Shown here in pieces: positions 24,076-33,350 of a stretch of 51,004 nt of DNA. The notes beneath the pieces were generated by a model. The model had not been told where the DNA came from. It ran no database searches and saw only the letters and a list, made by a program, of their open reading frames with translations. Location of the stretch: positions 1-51,004 of the forward strand of contig JAFOEY010000017.1 of NCBI GenBank assembly GCA_017387565.1. Reading direction: 5' to 3'. Within the stretch, counting starts at the first letter, position 1. Each line of letters opens with the position of its first letter. The position numbers and the translations under genes are program-made. The stretch is from Lachnospiraceae bacterium. GTDB taxonomy: Bacteria > Bacillota > Clostridia > Lachnospirales > Lachnospiraceae.

Positions 24076-25197
24076 ATGATTTTGATGGTGGATGCTCGAA
24101 CAATGGGAAGTCAGCCAAGCGGAATAGGTATGTACCTTTATAATTTTCTAAAAGAAATCGTAAAAGCACCTGAGATTCGATTGGTTTTGGTTTCTGATGT
24201 TGCCACTAGCTCGGAAATATTGGACATGAAAGAGCGTGGCGTTGAAATACTTCTATATGGAAAAAAGGTTTTTCGAAGTGGAGGGGTGTTTGCCTATTTT
24301 AATTATGTCAGAAAACAGGCAAAAAAATATCAGCCGGATTTATTTTGGGAACCCAATATACTCATTCCGCTCCCAATGCATGGATATCATGGGAAAATCG
24401 TGCTTACCATACATGATATTTTCCCTATTACTGCAGCCGAAAATTACGGAATTATCTATCGGATTTACTTCCGGTTTTTATTAAATAAATCAATTAAACA
24501 GGCTGATTTAATTCTTTATGATTCTGATTTTTCGAAAAAAGAAACAGAAAAATATTCAAAACCTGCCCGAAAGAAAAAGAATTTCTTAACTTATGTCATT
24601 ATCAATAAAGAACAGAAATCAGAATTGAATCAATCCAACTTTGATAACGACTATTTCCTGTATGTTGGATATCTTGGAAAGCGAAAAGGGACAGATATAT
24701 TAATCAAGGCATATGAAGCCTACGTTCAAATGGGAGGCTGCCGAAAGCTATATCTGGCCGGTGGCGTAAATGATCAGAGTGTTATTGATTTGCTTGAAGA
24801 GACCAATGCCAAATTGCAAGGCGCAAATAAAGCAACCATCGAATATTTGGGATATGTTTCAAAAGAAAGAAAAGCGGAATTGATTGAAAATTGTGCTTGT
24901 TTCTTGTTTCCGTCACGAGCGGAAGGGTTTGGGATGCCGATTATTGAGGTGATGGAGTACTATCGTCCGGTTATTGCAAGTGATTTGGAAATATTCAAGG
25001 AGCTGATCGGAGATGCGATCGGTTATTATCAGCATAGCGATGATATTGCGCTTGATGTTGATAATTTAGCCAAGGCAATGTATCAATTTGTCGGTGGACA
25101 GCAAATTGATTTGAATGTTTATGATGAGGTGCTGGAGCGTTATCGTGCCGAGAAACTTGGCCCGCCTATGATACAATGTCTGCTGGCTTCTGTATAA
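24076..25197 (+). CDS. GT4 family glycosyltransferase
   Basis: The 373-residue protein has the two-domain GT-B layout. The N-terminal half carries SQPSGIGMYLYNFLKE and LTIHDIFPIT. The C-terminal nucleotide-sugar half shows YFLYVGYLGKRKGTDILIKA, IEYLGYVSKERKAELIENC and FLFPSRAEGFGMPIIEVM, the E-x7-E type motif of GT4 enzymes. It is soluble or peripheral. The ribosome binding site (AAAGG at 24058-24062) is somewhat distant, and coupling to the upstream GT2 stop at 24071 is likely. Its stop codon lies within the first unit of a small tandem repeat (25195-25265). Confidence 0.87.
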   Translation: MILMVDARTMGSQPSGIGMYLYNFLKEIVKAPEIRLVLVSDVATSSEILDMKERGVEILLYGKKVFRSGGVFAYFNYVRKQAKKYQPDLFWEPNILIPLPMHGYHGKIVLTIHDIFPITAAENYGIIYRIYFRFLLNKSIKQADLILYDSDFSKKETEKYSKPARKKKNFLTYVIINKEQKSELNQSNFDNDYFLYVGYLGKRKGTDILIKAYEAYVQMGGCRKLYLAGGVNDQSVIDLLEETNAKLQGANKATIEYLGYVSKERKAELIENCACFLFPSRAEGFGMPIIEVMEYYRPVIASDLEIFKELIGDAIGYYQHSDDIALDVDNLAKAMYQFVGGQQIDLNVYDEVLERYRAEKLGPPMIQCLLASV

Positions 25198-25265
25198 AAG
25201 CAATATCGTAAAAAGCAATGCTATAAAAAGCGATATATAAAAGCAATGCTGTAGAAAGTAATTTA
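25195..25265 (+). repeat. Five imperfect tandem 14-15 bp repeats
   Basis: Units beginning TAAAAGCAAT recur at 25195, 25209, 25224, 25238 and, more degenerate, 25252. They alternate between a type ending ATATCG/ATATA and a type ending GCTA/GCTG, so units 1-2 and 3-4 look like a 28-29 bp duplication. They fill the gap between two glycosyltransferase genes; the first unit supplies the stop codon of the upstream gene. They are too short and lack spacers, so not a CRISPR. Confidence 0.7.
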
Positions 25266-25277
25266 TTTGGAGTAAAA

Positions 25278-26540
25278 ATGATTATCAAGTTAGCAATAAA
25301 AGTAAAACCTTTTTTATTGGAACTGCTTCCATATCAGTTTTGGAAAGCAATCAAAGATTATCTGGTTACCCATAAAGAGAATAAATTAAAATGTGCCGGA
25401 AGAAAAGAATTCACCCTCGGAGTTTATGAGAAGGGCATAAATTTAATCGGTGGAATCAATGTTCAGACCGGTTTGGGAGAAAGCTGCAGGATTTTGGCAA
25501 GAATATTGAAGCATTCTTCATTTCCTTTTACTGTTTGTGAGTACTGTGCGGATGCGCAGGTGGGAAGAAATGATCACGAATTTGATGATATGATTTCCAA
25601 TGAGAAAAAGTATGAAATCAATCTTTTGGACCTCAATCCCTATGAGCTTAGACTTTATTATGTGGAAAGCGGAAACGAACTGCTTGATTACAGATATAAC
25701 ATAGGTTTCTGGTCATATGAATTGGAAAAAATACCGGATGGATGGCGTGAGGCAATTGATCTGGTGGATGAAATATGGACACCGTCAGAATACACGAGCA
25801 ATTTGTTCCGGAAATTAACAGATAAGCCTGTGTGTTCAATGCCATATTTCATTACGGCACCGGTTGATGATACCATGGATCGATCCTATTTCGAACTGCC
25901 GGAAGATAAATTTCTGTATTTGATTATGTATGATACAAATAGCACGATGGCAAGAAAAAATCCGCAGGGTGCAATTGAAGCATACAAAAAGGCATTTCCC
26001 GTTGAACGGGAGCAAGTCGGACTGATTGTAAAAATTAACCATATCACGCCGGAAGACGAAGGTGTGCTGAAAAAAGAGCTTAGTGGTTATCAAAACGTTT
26101 ATTTTATCGGGAAAACTTTGACAAAAATCGAAGTGAACAGTTTGGTAAAATGCGCCGATGTTTTTGTGTCACTGCACAGAGCCGAAGGCTTTGGACTGGT
26201 TATGGCAGAAGCTATGTTAAATGGGACAGCCTGTGTTGCAACCAATTATTCAGCCAATACAGAGTTTATGAATTCGGAATGTGCGTGCATGGTTGACTAT
26301 GAATTGGTTGATATGACCGGGGATACCGGACAGTATCCCAAGGGCAGTAAGTGGGCTGAAGCGTCCATGGAAGAAGCAGCAGACTATATGATGAAACTAT
26401 ATCAAAACCAAGATTTTTATCAGGAGATAGTTTCAAATGCCAAAAAGAAAATGGTGGATGAACTGAGCATAGAAAAGGCGACAGAAAGAATCGAAAGTCG
26501 TATTGAGACGATTTATGCAACAGCACTGGAGGAAATGTGA
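25278..26540 (+). CDS. GT4-like glycosyltransferase
   Basis: This 420-residue GT-B enzyme has a glycine-rich N-terminal nucleotide loop region, GINVQTGLGESCRILARIL, then WTPSEYTSNLF at the end of the acceptor domain. The donor domain has YNVYFIGKTL-like order (QNVYFIGKT), VKCADVFVSLHRAEGFGL and VMAEAMLNGTACVATNYSANTEF. The layout resembles the glycosyltransferase modules found in multi-domain mannosyltransferases of ABC-dependent O-antigens, although donor identity is not shown. GGAG is well placed before the ATG. Its stop overlaps the start of the secreted glucosaminidase (TGATG), directly coupling glycan synthesis genes to an exoenzyme. Confidence 0.84.
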   Translation: MIIKLAIKVKPFLLELLPYQFWKAIKDYLVTHKENKLKCAGRKEFTLGVYEKGINLIGGINVQTGLGESCRILARILKHSSFPFTVCEYCADAQVGRNDHEFDDMISNEKKYEINLLDLNPYELRLYYVESGNELLDYRYNIGFWSYELEKIPDGWREAIDLVDEIWTPSEYTSNLFRKLTDKPVCSMPYFITAPVDDTMDRSYFELPEDKFLYLIMYDTNSTMARKNPQGAIEAYKKAFPVEREQVGLIVKINHITPEDEGVLKKELSGYQNVYFIGKTLTKIEVNSLVKCADVFVSLHRAEGFGLVMAEAMLNGTACVATNYSANTEFMNSECACMVDYELVDMTGDTGQYPKGSKWAEASMEEAADYMMKLYQNQDFYQEIVSNAKKKMVDELSIEKATERIESRIETIYATALEEM

Positions 26541-28711
26541 TGAAAAAATTACGAATGATGAGTATATTGCTTGCAGCAATTATGATATTCGAGAGTGGCG
26601 TATTAAGCGTTAGCGCTACAACGTTAAGCGACAATTCTGTGATTGATACAGAAGGAATGGCGATAAGTGAAGAAAAATCCGTATCAGATAGTTCGTTTGC
26701 TGATGCGCAAAATGCATTGACCGATATTTTGTTAAAAAAACCGATTTATGCTTTGATTTACAATTCCGATTACTACGATCTATACGAGAAGCCCGGCAGA
26801 CAGGGCAATATCACCGGCTCTGCTCCGAGTGGGACTCAGGTTTTTATAAAAGATGTGGCACAGAGCCAGGATGGAGATATTTATTATCTTGTAGAATGCG
26901 GAATTGCCGGGAAAACAGTAACCGGCTATGTTCAAAATGGCAATCTTGCATCCGAAGATGTTGATTTTTGTTCATGGAAAGAGGAATACTTAACTCCGCT
27001 TATTGGTGCGAGATTACAAACCGAGGCGTCCAATATAGAATCCATTTATGCAAATTTCCCAAGCGGTTATCACGAAAAACTTGTTGCATTGGCAGCAGCG
27101 CATCCGAACTGGACATTTGTGGCACATAACACCGGTGTTGACTGGTATGAGGCGGTAACACAGGAGCGTGTGGGAAACCGAAGTCTGGTCTATAAAACCG
27201 TTATTGATTCCTGGAAATCCAAGGATCCCGGAGATTATGACTATTCTACCGGAACATATATTCCTAAAAGTGGTCCGAACTGGTTTAGGGCATCACAGGA
27301 AGCAGTTGATTTCTGTATGAATCCTATCAACTATCTGGATGAAACACATATTTTTGCTTTTGAACAACTTACTTATAATGCAAATGCACATAATGCAGAC
27401 GGAGTAAATGCCATCATTCGTAATTCTTGGATGTATAATACTGCTTTGGAGGATGGTTCTAGCGGATATTATTGTGATGTGTTTGTATTGGTCGGTTTCC
27501 TTACGGGAGTCAGTCCCTATCATCTGGCAAGCCGCGTGCTTCAGGAGCAGGGGACAAGAGGGGACGCAGCGCTGATTTCAGGATACGGCGGCGTCTATAA
27601 TTATTTCAATGTTCAGGCGAGTGGTGCAACATCAGCAGAGATTTTGGCAAATGGAACTGCCTATGCACAGAGTCAGGGATGGACAAGTCGCTATGCTTCC
27701 ATATATGGTGGCGCCGCAAGACTTGGCGAAAACTATATTACAAAGGGGCAGGACACCTTATATCTGCAGAAATTTGATGTTGATAATTCCTATTACGGTA
27801 TGTATACACACCAATATATGCAGAATATTCAAGCGCCTACCACAGAGAGCGCATCCGTTTATCGAGCTTATTCCAATGCAGGTGCTCTGAATAATAATTT
27901 TGTTTTTAAAATTCCGGTTTATAATAACATGCCCGGAAATGGCGATTATCAATCACCTAATACAGAATATCCCACATCGGAAGCTTTTATCAGACAGGTC
28001 TATTCGGTTGTTTTGGAACGTGAGCCGGATGAAGAAGGCCTGCGCTATTGGATGAATCAGTTAAGGATTGGTGAAACGGCAGCGGATATTGTTGGAGAAT
28101 TCTTTAATAGTCAGGAAATGAAAAATAAAAATCTGAATGATAAAGAGTTTTTAACATATGCTTATCGTGCCATCCTGGGAAGAGAGGCTGATGATGCCGG
28201 ATTGCAGTATTGGTTATCTGAGTTGCAACAGGGGGCAACCAGAAGGTGGTTGTTGAGCGAATTTGTGGTGTCAACAGAGTTTACTCAGCTTTGCGGCAAT
28301 TACGGTATCGTTCGAGGAAACATTACAGGATTAGAACATGCAGACAAATCTGCGGGTGCAACAAAGTTTGTTACGTTCATTTACCGAAATGTGTTAAAAC
28401 GGGATCCAGATTTAGAGGGCCTGAATTACTGGACAGGAGAGATGATCGAAAATGGCATGACGGCATCACGTCTGGTAGAACAATTTGCAAAAAGTCCGGA
28501 ATTTGCAAGTGCAAATCTCAGTAACGAAGAATATGTTGAGAGGCTATATGAGACGGTTCTTGGCAGAAAATCAGATGAAAACGGAAAAAAATACTGGGTT
28601 TCTCTCATGAACAATGGGTATAGCAGACATGACATTTTGCGGGAATTTACACACTCTGCGGAGTTTGCAGCAATTTGTGCATCTTATGGGGTATCAGTAG
28701 GAGAAATTTAA
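26540..28711 (+). CDS. Secreted endo-beta-N-acetylglucosaminidase-like protein with DUF4214 tail
   Basis: I start this 723-residue protein at the ATG at 26540, seven bases after GGAGG (26528-26532) and overlapping the previous stop by one base; a GTG at 26537 is possible. A signal peptide ends near residue 27. Residues about 65-140 look like a bacterial SH3 domain, and about 175-465 a glucosaminidase domain of the LytD/GH73-like type. The latter shows VSPYHLASRVLQEQGT with a candidate catalytic glutamate near 335, GYGGVYNYFNV, IYGGAARLGENYI and a closing FKIPVYNNMP. Residues about 475-723 are four DUF4214 units. This tail is the most divergent of the six and ends in CASYGVSVGEI instead of AQYGL. 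It should cut glycan strands of peptidoglycan. Confidence 0.85.
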   Translation: MKKLRMMSILLAAIMIFESGVLSVSATTLSDNSVIDTEGMAISEEKSVSDSSFADAQNALTDILLKKPIYALIYNSDYYDLYEKPGRQGNITGSAPSGTQVFIKDVAQSQDGDIYYLVECGIAGKTVTGYVQNGNLASEDVDFCSWKEEYLTPLIGARLQTEASNIESIYANFPSGYHEKLVALAAAHPNWTFVAHNTGVDWYEAVTQERVGNRSLVYKTVIDSWKSKDPGDYDYSTGTYIPKSGPNWFRASQEAVDFCMNPINYLDETHIFAFEQLTYNANAHNADGVNAIIRNSWMYNTALEDGSSGYYCDVFVLVGFLTGVSPYHLASRVLQEQGTRGDAALISGYGGVYNYFNVQASGATSAEILANGTAYAQSQGWTSRYASIYGGAARLGENYITKGQDTLYLQKFDVDNSYYGMYTHQYMQNIQAPTTESASVYRAYSNAGALNNNFVFKIPVYNNMPGNGDYQSPNTEYPTSEAFIRQVYSVVLEREPDEEGLRYWMNQLRIGETAADIVGEFFNSQEMKNKNLNDKEFLTYAYRAILGREADDAGLQYWLSELQQGATRRWLLSEFVVSTEFTQLCGNYGIVRGNITGLEHADKSAGATKFVTFIYRNVLKRDPDLEGLNYWTGEMIENGMTASRLVEQFAKSPEFASANLSNEEYVERLYETVLGRKSDENGKKYWVSLMNNGYSRHDILREFTHSAEFAAICASYGVSVGEI

Positions 28712-30817
28712 ATGAGGAAAAGAAATTTTCAATGCAATAGGATGATTGCTATAGCCACAGCGTTCTTTCTGACTTTTTCAACGAGCGCGGTATATGCAGA
28801 ACCTTTTGTTGCAACGGATTCGGATAACGAAAGTGTTTCCGCCAATGAATATAATGAGACAGAAACAAATAATTCTTTTGAGAAAATATTAAATGAGACA
28901 GAATCCTATGTGGATGAAAGCCGGGAATATTCCAAAGAACGCATTGTCGTGGTAATGGAAAGGGATGGCATCATAACGCTGCAGAGCGAATGCGAGGATG
29001 ATTCGCCATCGAATGCAGATGACGGGCTGTCTCAGGTTTGTGATGAGATTCTGGATTCTATGGAGGGAAGCGGAGATTTTCAGTTTTCGACCGTAGAATT
29101 ATCAGAGGATATGACGGTTTCAGAAGCGGTTGATTATTACGGAAACCTTCCGGGAGTGGCATTTGCCCAGCCGGATTATCTGTTGGAAGTAGAAAATACA
29201 ACAAATGATCCTTCTGTGAGTGCACAATGGTATTGGGAAAAACTTAACATGGATATCGTATGTGAATATACGAAAGATATGCCTTTTTCAAAGGTTAAAG
29301 TTGCAATCGTAGATACGGGACTGGATGTGAATCATCCGGATCTTCAGGATGCGGTAAACAGAGATTTGTGTGTCAGCTCCGTAAACTCTGATTTTGATAA
29401 AATCACAACGGATTTAGGAAAAACAGGTCATGGTACACATATTGCGGGAATCATAGGTGCTACTGCCAATAATGGAATCGGCATTGCCGGACTTGCGGCG
29501 GGCCGCGTGGAGATTATGGGCATCCGGTGTCAGACAGAAACAAGTATTTATTCATCCTATGCGGCGCGAGGAGTGGAATATGCCGTAGACAATGGTGCGA
29601 GACTGATCAATATGAGCCTTGGAACCACCAAGGATGATAATCTTTTAAAAACAGCAATGGAGTATGCATACAGCCGGGATGTTTTGGTTATCTGCTCGGC
29701 CGGAAATAGCGGCAGCAACGGTGTGCATTATCCAAGCAGATATGATGAGACGATTGGCGTCATTGCAGTTGGTCAGGACAATCATAAGACTTCCAGCTCC
29801 AATTATGGGAAGGATAATTTTATCAGTGCACCCGGAAGCAGTATATACAGTACACTTCCCGATGGGAAATATGGATATCTGAGTGGAACATCCATGGCAT
29901 CGGGAATGGTAACTGCTGTCGCTGCATACGTTTTATCTCTGAATCCGACCTTGTCCGTCGAAGAATTAAAGACGGTTTTAGCTCAGTCGGCAACGGATAT
30001 TTACACTTCCGGATTTGATGAATATTCCGGATGGGGAGTTGTCAATCCGATGGAGGCAGTTACGCAAGTGACACAAAATTCCAATACCGTAAGTGGCTTT
30101 GTCAATCGCCTGTATCGGCTGGCAATGGAGAGACAAGCTGATTTGGAGGGACTGTCCTATTGGGTTAATACTTTAAAGAGTGGAGAAAAAACCGGTGCAA
30201 AAGTTGCGGAAGGGTTTATTGAAAGTCCTGAGTTTGCAAACCGCAACTTATCCGATGAACGGTATGTTACCGTTCTCTATGAGATTTTTATGGGAAGAGA
30301 ACCGGATGCGGATGGTTACCGATACTGGCTGGAATTGTTGTCAAACGGTGTATCAAGGACCTTTGTTGCCAATCAATTCTGCACTTCGGCTGAATTTGTG
30401 CAAATATGCAAGAATTGTGGGATTACTGCGGGTTCTATGGATTTAAAAGAAAATCGGGACCGCAATGTGGGTCTGACCGGTTTTGTTGCAAGACAATATA
30501 CAAAGGCATTGGGACGGGCATTTGATGTTGAAGGTATCAATTACTGGACCGGAGAGATTCTTGACGGAAGATATAGTATAATAGATGTATGTACAGACGG
30601 TTTTTTCCATTCCAAAGAATTTCAAAACAAGAATTTATCGGATGAAGAATATATAAAAGTATTATATCGGACATTCTTTGACCGCGAATACGATGAAGAG
30701 GGGTTGCAATACTGGGTATCGCAGCTACATACAGGAAACATGACAAGAAATCAGATATTAAATGATTTTGCATTATCAAAGGAATTTCAAATTGTCAGAG
30801 CGCAATATGGATTTTAA
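28712..30817 (+). CDS. Secreted subtilisin-like (S8) serine protease with DUF4214 tail
   Basis: This 701-residue protease starts directly after the previous stop, with AGGAG at 28699-28703 inside the upstream gene. It has a signal peptide ending near residue 29 (VYAEP), a prodomain-like region to about 160 that finishes with FAQPDYLLEV, and an intact catalytic domain. The triad is Asp near 201 (AIVDTGLD), His near 240 (GHGTHIAGI) and Ser near 393 (GTSMASG), with the oxyanion Asn near 332 (CSAGNSG). Residues about 459-701 are four DUF4214 units ending ALSKEFQIVRAQYGF. It may mature or shed the other tailed proteins, or degrade external protein. Confidence 0.92.
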   Translation: MRKRNFQCNRMIAIATAFFLTFSTSAVYAEPFVATDSDNESVSANEYNETETNNSFEKILNETESYVDESREYSKERIVVVMERDGIITLQSECEDDSPSNADDGLSQVCDEILDSMEGSGDFQFSTVELSEDMTVSEAVDYYGNLPGVAFAQPDYLLEVENTTNDPSVSAQWYWEKLNMDIVCEYTKDMPFSKVKVAIVDTGLDVNHPDLQDAVNRDLCVSSVNSDFDKITTDLGKTGHGTHIAGIIGATANNGIGIAGLAAGRVEIMGIRCQTETSIYSSYAARGVEYAVDNGARLINMSLGTTKDDNLLKTAMEYAYSRDVLVICSAGNSGSNGVHYPSRYDETIGVIAVGQDNHKTSSSNYGKDNFISAPGSSIYSTLPDGKYGYLSGTSMASGMVTAVAAYVLSLNPTLSVEELKTVLAQSATDIYTSGFDEYSGWGVVNPMEAVTQVTQNSNTVSGFVNRLYRLAMERQADLEGLSYWVNTLKSGEKTGAKVAEGFIESPEFANRNLSDERYVTVLYEIFMGREPDADGYRYWLELLSNGVSRTFVANQFCTSAEFVQICKNCGITAGSMDLKENRDRNVGLTGFVARQYTKALGRAFDVEGINYWTGEILDGRYSIIDVCTDGFFHSKEFQNKNLSDEEYIKVLYRTFFDREYDEEGLQYWVSQLHTGNMTRNQILNDFALSKEFQIVRAQYGF

Positions 30818-30840
30818 TAACGTAATGGAGGGAATGAAGG

Positions 30841-32859
30841 ATGAAAAAGAAGAAAGTGATGCCGTTATTGACATTGGCAATGGTTGCCATAATGGCAGCA
30901 GAAGGGAGTCTGACGGAGATTTCGGCAGCTCCCCTTACTGAACTGGTAAGTGCACAGGATGCAGAATTGGGCGAGCCTGTTGCAGACGAGACAAATGTAG
31001 AGACAAGTGATACTGAAAATGATGCGACAGATATCGCAAATCTATCGGTTTCCGATGATTCTATCGGAGAGATTATGCAGCCGGAAGCTACCTATCTTGA
31101 CAGTGGTTCAGCATCGGTTTCAAAAATGTCAAAATCAGGGATTGCAAATCAACTTAATGCCATCTATAGTGCGAAATTTGGGCTTTACAGTATCGTGCCC
31201 AGCGTTACCGTTCCTTACAGTAGTGGAGCAGCATCGGCAGAACACTATAAATATACACTTGCAAGCGTTAACCTGATGCGACAAATTGCCGGATTGCCGG
31301 GTGTAACATTTAAGGATGAATACAATACCTATGCACAGTATGGAGCGGTGGTAATGGCGGCAAGAGAAGAATTTTCCCACACACCGTCTTGCCCGGCAGG
31401 GATGGATTCAGAGTTTTACCTGAAAGGACTGACTGGTACAAGCCGTGGGAATATCAGTATGGGAACTTCTTCTTACTATACCATGCCGAAATTTACCACA
31501 GGATATATGCAGGACAATCGAGGTAATAACGTATTGACTGTTGGCCATCGGAGATGGATATTGAATCCAAGTATGGGACAGACAGGTTTTGGTTATGCTG
31601 AATCAACGAGTGGAAAAAGTTACTCGGTTATGTATGCTTTTGACAAATCCAAAACAGGCGTGGATTATGATTTTATTGCATGGCCCTCGTCCGGAAATTT
31701 CCCCAATACGATTATGAGTGCTAAGGAGCCATGGTCAGTTACTCTGAATCCGGAGAAATTTAAGACGGATTCGGCATATTTAAATACAAACAATGTTTCT
31801 GTCACCATCACTGCACCAAATGGTGTGACCAAGACTTTTCGTGCTGCAGATAAAAAGGACAGCCTGATCGATGATCAGAGTAAGTCTTATTTTACGATTG
31901 ATACAGCAGGTTATGGTGTAAACAACTGTATCATTTTCCGTCCCGGTTCGGATGTCTTTGGTGCTAATGCACTTTCCGGTACCTATACCGTTGTTATCTC
32001 CGGTCTGAAGGAAAAACTGGGAACACCCGCATCTTTGTGCTATACGATTGATTTCTTTAATCCGCAGGATTATATTACGGATACCAATCCTGATTTGGGA
32101 AGTGGTGATAAGCAGGTAGATGAGGCAGCCTTAGAGGCGTTTATCAACAGACTGTATCAGAAGTGCTTAGACCGAGACAATGATACAACGGGGATGCTTT
32201 ATTGGAAGGATCAGTTGAAGAGCAAACAGCTATCCGGTGCACAAGTTGCACAAAACTTCTTCTTCAGTGAAGAAATGAAAAATAAAAAATTGACTGATGA
32301 GCAGTTTATTGACACTTTATACGTTGTCATGATGGATAGAAAGGCAGATGTTTCCGGTAAAGAATACTGGCTTGATTTGATGAAAAACGGAGTAGGCAAG
32401 ACAGGAGTTTTTGCAGAATTTGCCGCGTCCCCAGAATTTAGTGCAATCTGTAAAAATTATGGAATTACACGCGGTGATGCAGTTGTTTCCGAAGGGCGTG
32501 ATAAGAATATTGGAGCAACGCAGTTTATTGCAAGACTATACACCAAGGCACTTGGAAGAACCTATGATGTAGACGGATTAAACTATTGGTGTGATTGCCT
32601 AATTCGAAAAGAATATTCGGCTGCAGAAATTGCTTCAACACAGTTCTTCCATTCAAAAGAGTTTACGATGAAGGGCTTGGGCGACAGTGACTATGTAAAA
32701 GTACTTTATCGTACATTTTTGGGACGTGAATACGATGAAGAAGGTCTAAACTACTGGCTGTTCCAGATGAGAGTATATGGTATGAGCAGAGATACTGTTT
32801 TAAATGAATTTGCTAATTCAAAAGAATTCAAACAAATTATGGCTCAGTATGGTTTATAA
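30841..32859 (+). CDS. Secreted CAP-domain protein with DUF4214 tail
   Basis: This 672-residue protein has GGAGGG at 30827-30832 and a signal peptide ending near residue 30. A CAP (SCP/PR1-like) domain follows at about residues 135-270: ASVNLMRQIAGLPGV, the histidine-bearing EEFSHTPSCP and VGHRRWILNPSM near residue 235. A beta-rich region (about 290-410) comes next, then four DUF4214 units (about 424-672) ending ANSKEFKQIMAQYGL. CAP proteins of bacteria are extracellular; some bind or cut wall or lipid ligands, but no single activity can be assigned. It closes the second exoenzyme group and is followed 41 bp later by glycan genes. Confidence 0.87.
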   Translation: MKKKKVMPLLTLAMVAIMAAEGSLTEISAAPLTELVSAQDAELGEPVADETNVETSDTENDATDIANLSVSDDSIGEIMQPEATYLDSGSASVSKMSKSGIANQLNAIYSAKFGLYSIVPSVTVPYSSGAASAEHYKYTLASVNLMRQIAGLPGVTFKDEYNTYAQYGAVVMAAREEFSHTPSCPAGMDSEFYLKGLTGTSRGNISMGTSSYYTMPKFTTGYMQDNRGNNVLTVGHRRWILNPSMGQTGFGYAESTSGKSYSVMYAFDKSKTGVDYDFIAWPSSGNFPNTIMSAKEPWSVTLNPEKFKTDSAYLNTNNVSVTITAPNGVTKTFRAADKKDSLIDDQSKSYFTIDTAGYGVNNCIIFRPGSDVFGANALSGTYTVVISGLKEKLGTPASLCYTIDFFNPQDYITDTNPDLGSGDKQVDEAALEAFINRLYQKCLDRDNDTTGMLYWKDQLKSKQLSGAQVAQNFFFSEEMKNKKLTDEQFIDTLYVVMMDRKADVSGKEYWLDLMKNGVGKTGVFAEFAASPEFSAICKNYGITRGDAVVSEGRDKNIGATQFIARLYTKALGRTYDVDGLNYWCDCLIRKEYSAAEIASTQFFHSKEFTMKGLGDSDYVKVLYRTFLGREYDEEGLNYWLFQMRVYGMSRDTVLNEFANSKEFKQIMAQYGL

Positions 32860-32900
32860 GAAAAGATATGCCTAAGTTGGTATGATGGAGAGTGTAGCAT

Positions 32901-33326
32901 ATGGAACAAAAACCGAAGAATTGTTCGGAACAACTATTGGATGAAATTAAGAGTGAATTAGAACAAAAATCGATTCATGAAGAAGTCGTTCCTTTTCGTG
33001 AAAAAGCCGAAGAATCACTTTTCGTCATGCCAACGGCATGTGATGATGAGGCGTTGAAAAATGAAATTGTCAATGCCATGGCTCTTTGGGATACATCAGT
33101 TGAGCCATTGACAAATGCAAATGGTATAAAAGGAAAAATCAAGACTTTTCTAAATAAGGCTGCACGCGTTTCCATGAATTCGCATATGACCAGTCAAAAT
33201 GCATTTAATGTTTCCGTCGTCAATGCACTCCTGCAACTTGAGCAGCTTGCAAAGGAAAATCAGGAACTGCAGGACAGAGTAAAGACACTGGAACATGAAA
33301 TTGAAATGTTAAAAAGAGAATCATAG
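32901..33326 (+). CDS. Small coiled-coil protein of the glycan locus, copy A
   Basis: I do not recognise a named family for this 141-residue soluble protein. Its first 25 residues form a charged helix (EQLLDEIKSELEQ). A basic helix follows around residue 75-90 (KGKIKTFLNKAARVS), then MTSQNAFNVSVVNAL, and the last 35 residues are a clear coiled coil with leucines at heptad positions. The same plan occurs in the 129-residue protein at 38910-39299, including a Q-N-x2-N motif before the coil. Both genes sit directly upstream of GT4 genes. A scaffold or chain-length role for glycan assembly is my inference. Confidence 0.65.
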   Translation: MEQKPKNCSEQLLDEIKSELEQKSIHEEVVPFREKAEESLFVMPTACDDEALKNEIVNAMALWDTSVEPLTNANGIKGKIKTFLNKAARVSMNSHMTSQNAFNVSVVNALLQLEQLAKENQELQDRVKTLEHEIEMLKRES

Positions 33327-33350
33327 AGTTATATCATATGGAAGAGGCTT

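Noticed and set aside
25195-25265. Short tandem repeats as a possible CRISPR array
   Set aside because: Units are 14-15 bp, directly adjacent, without spacers, and no cas genes are present.
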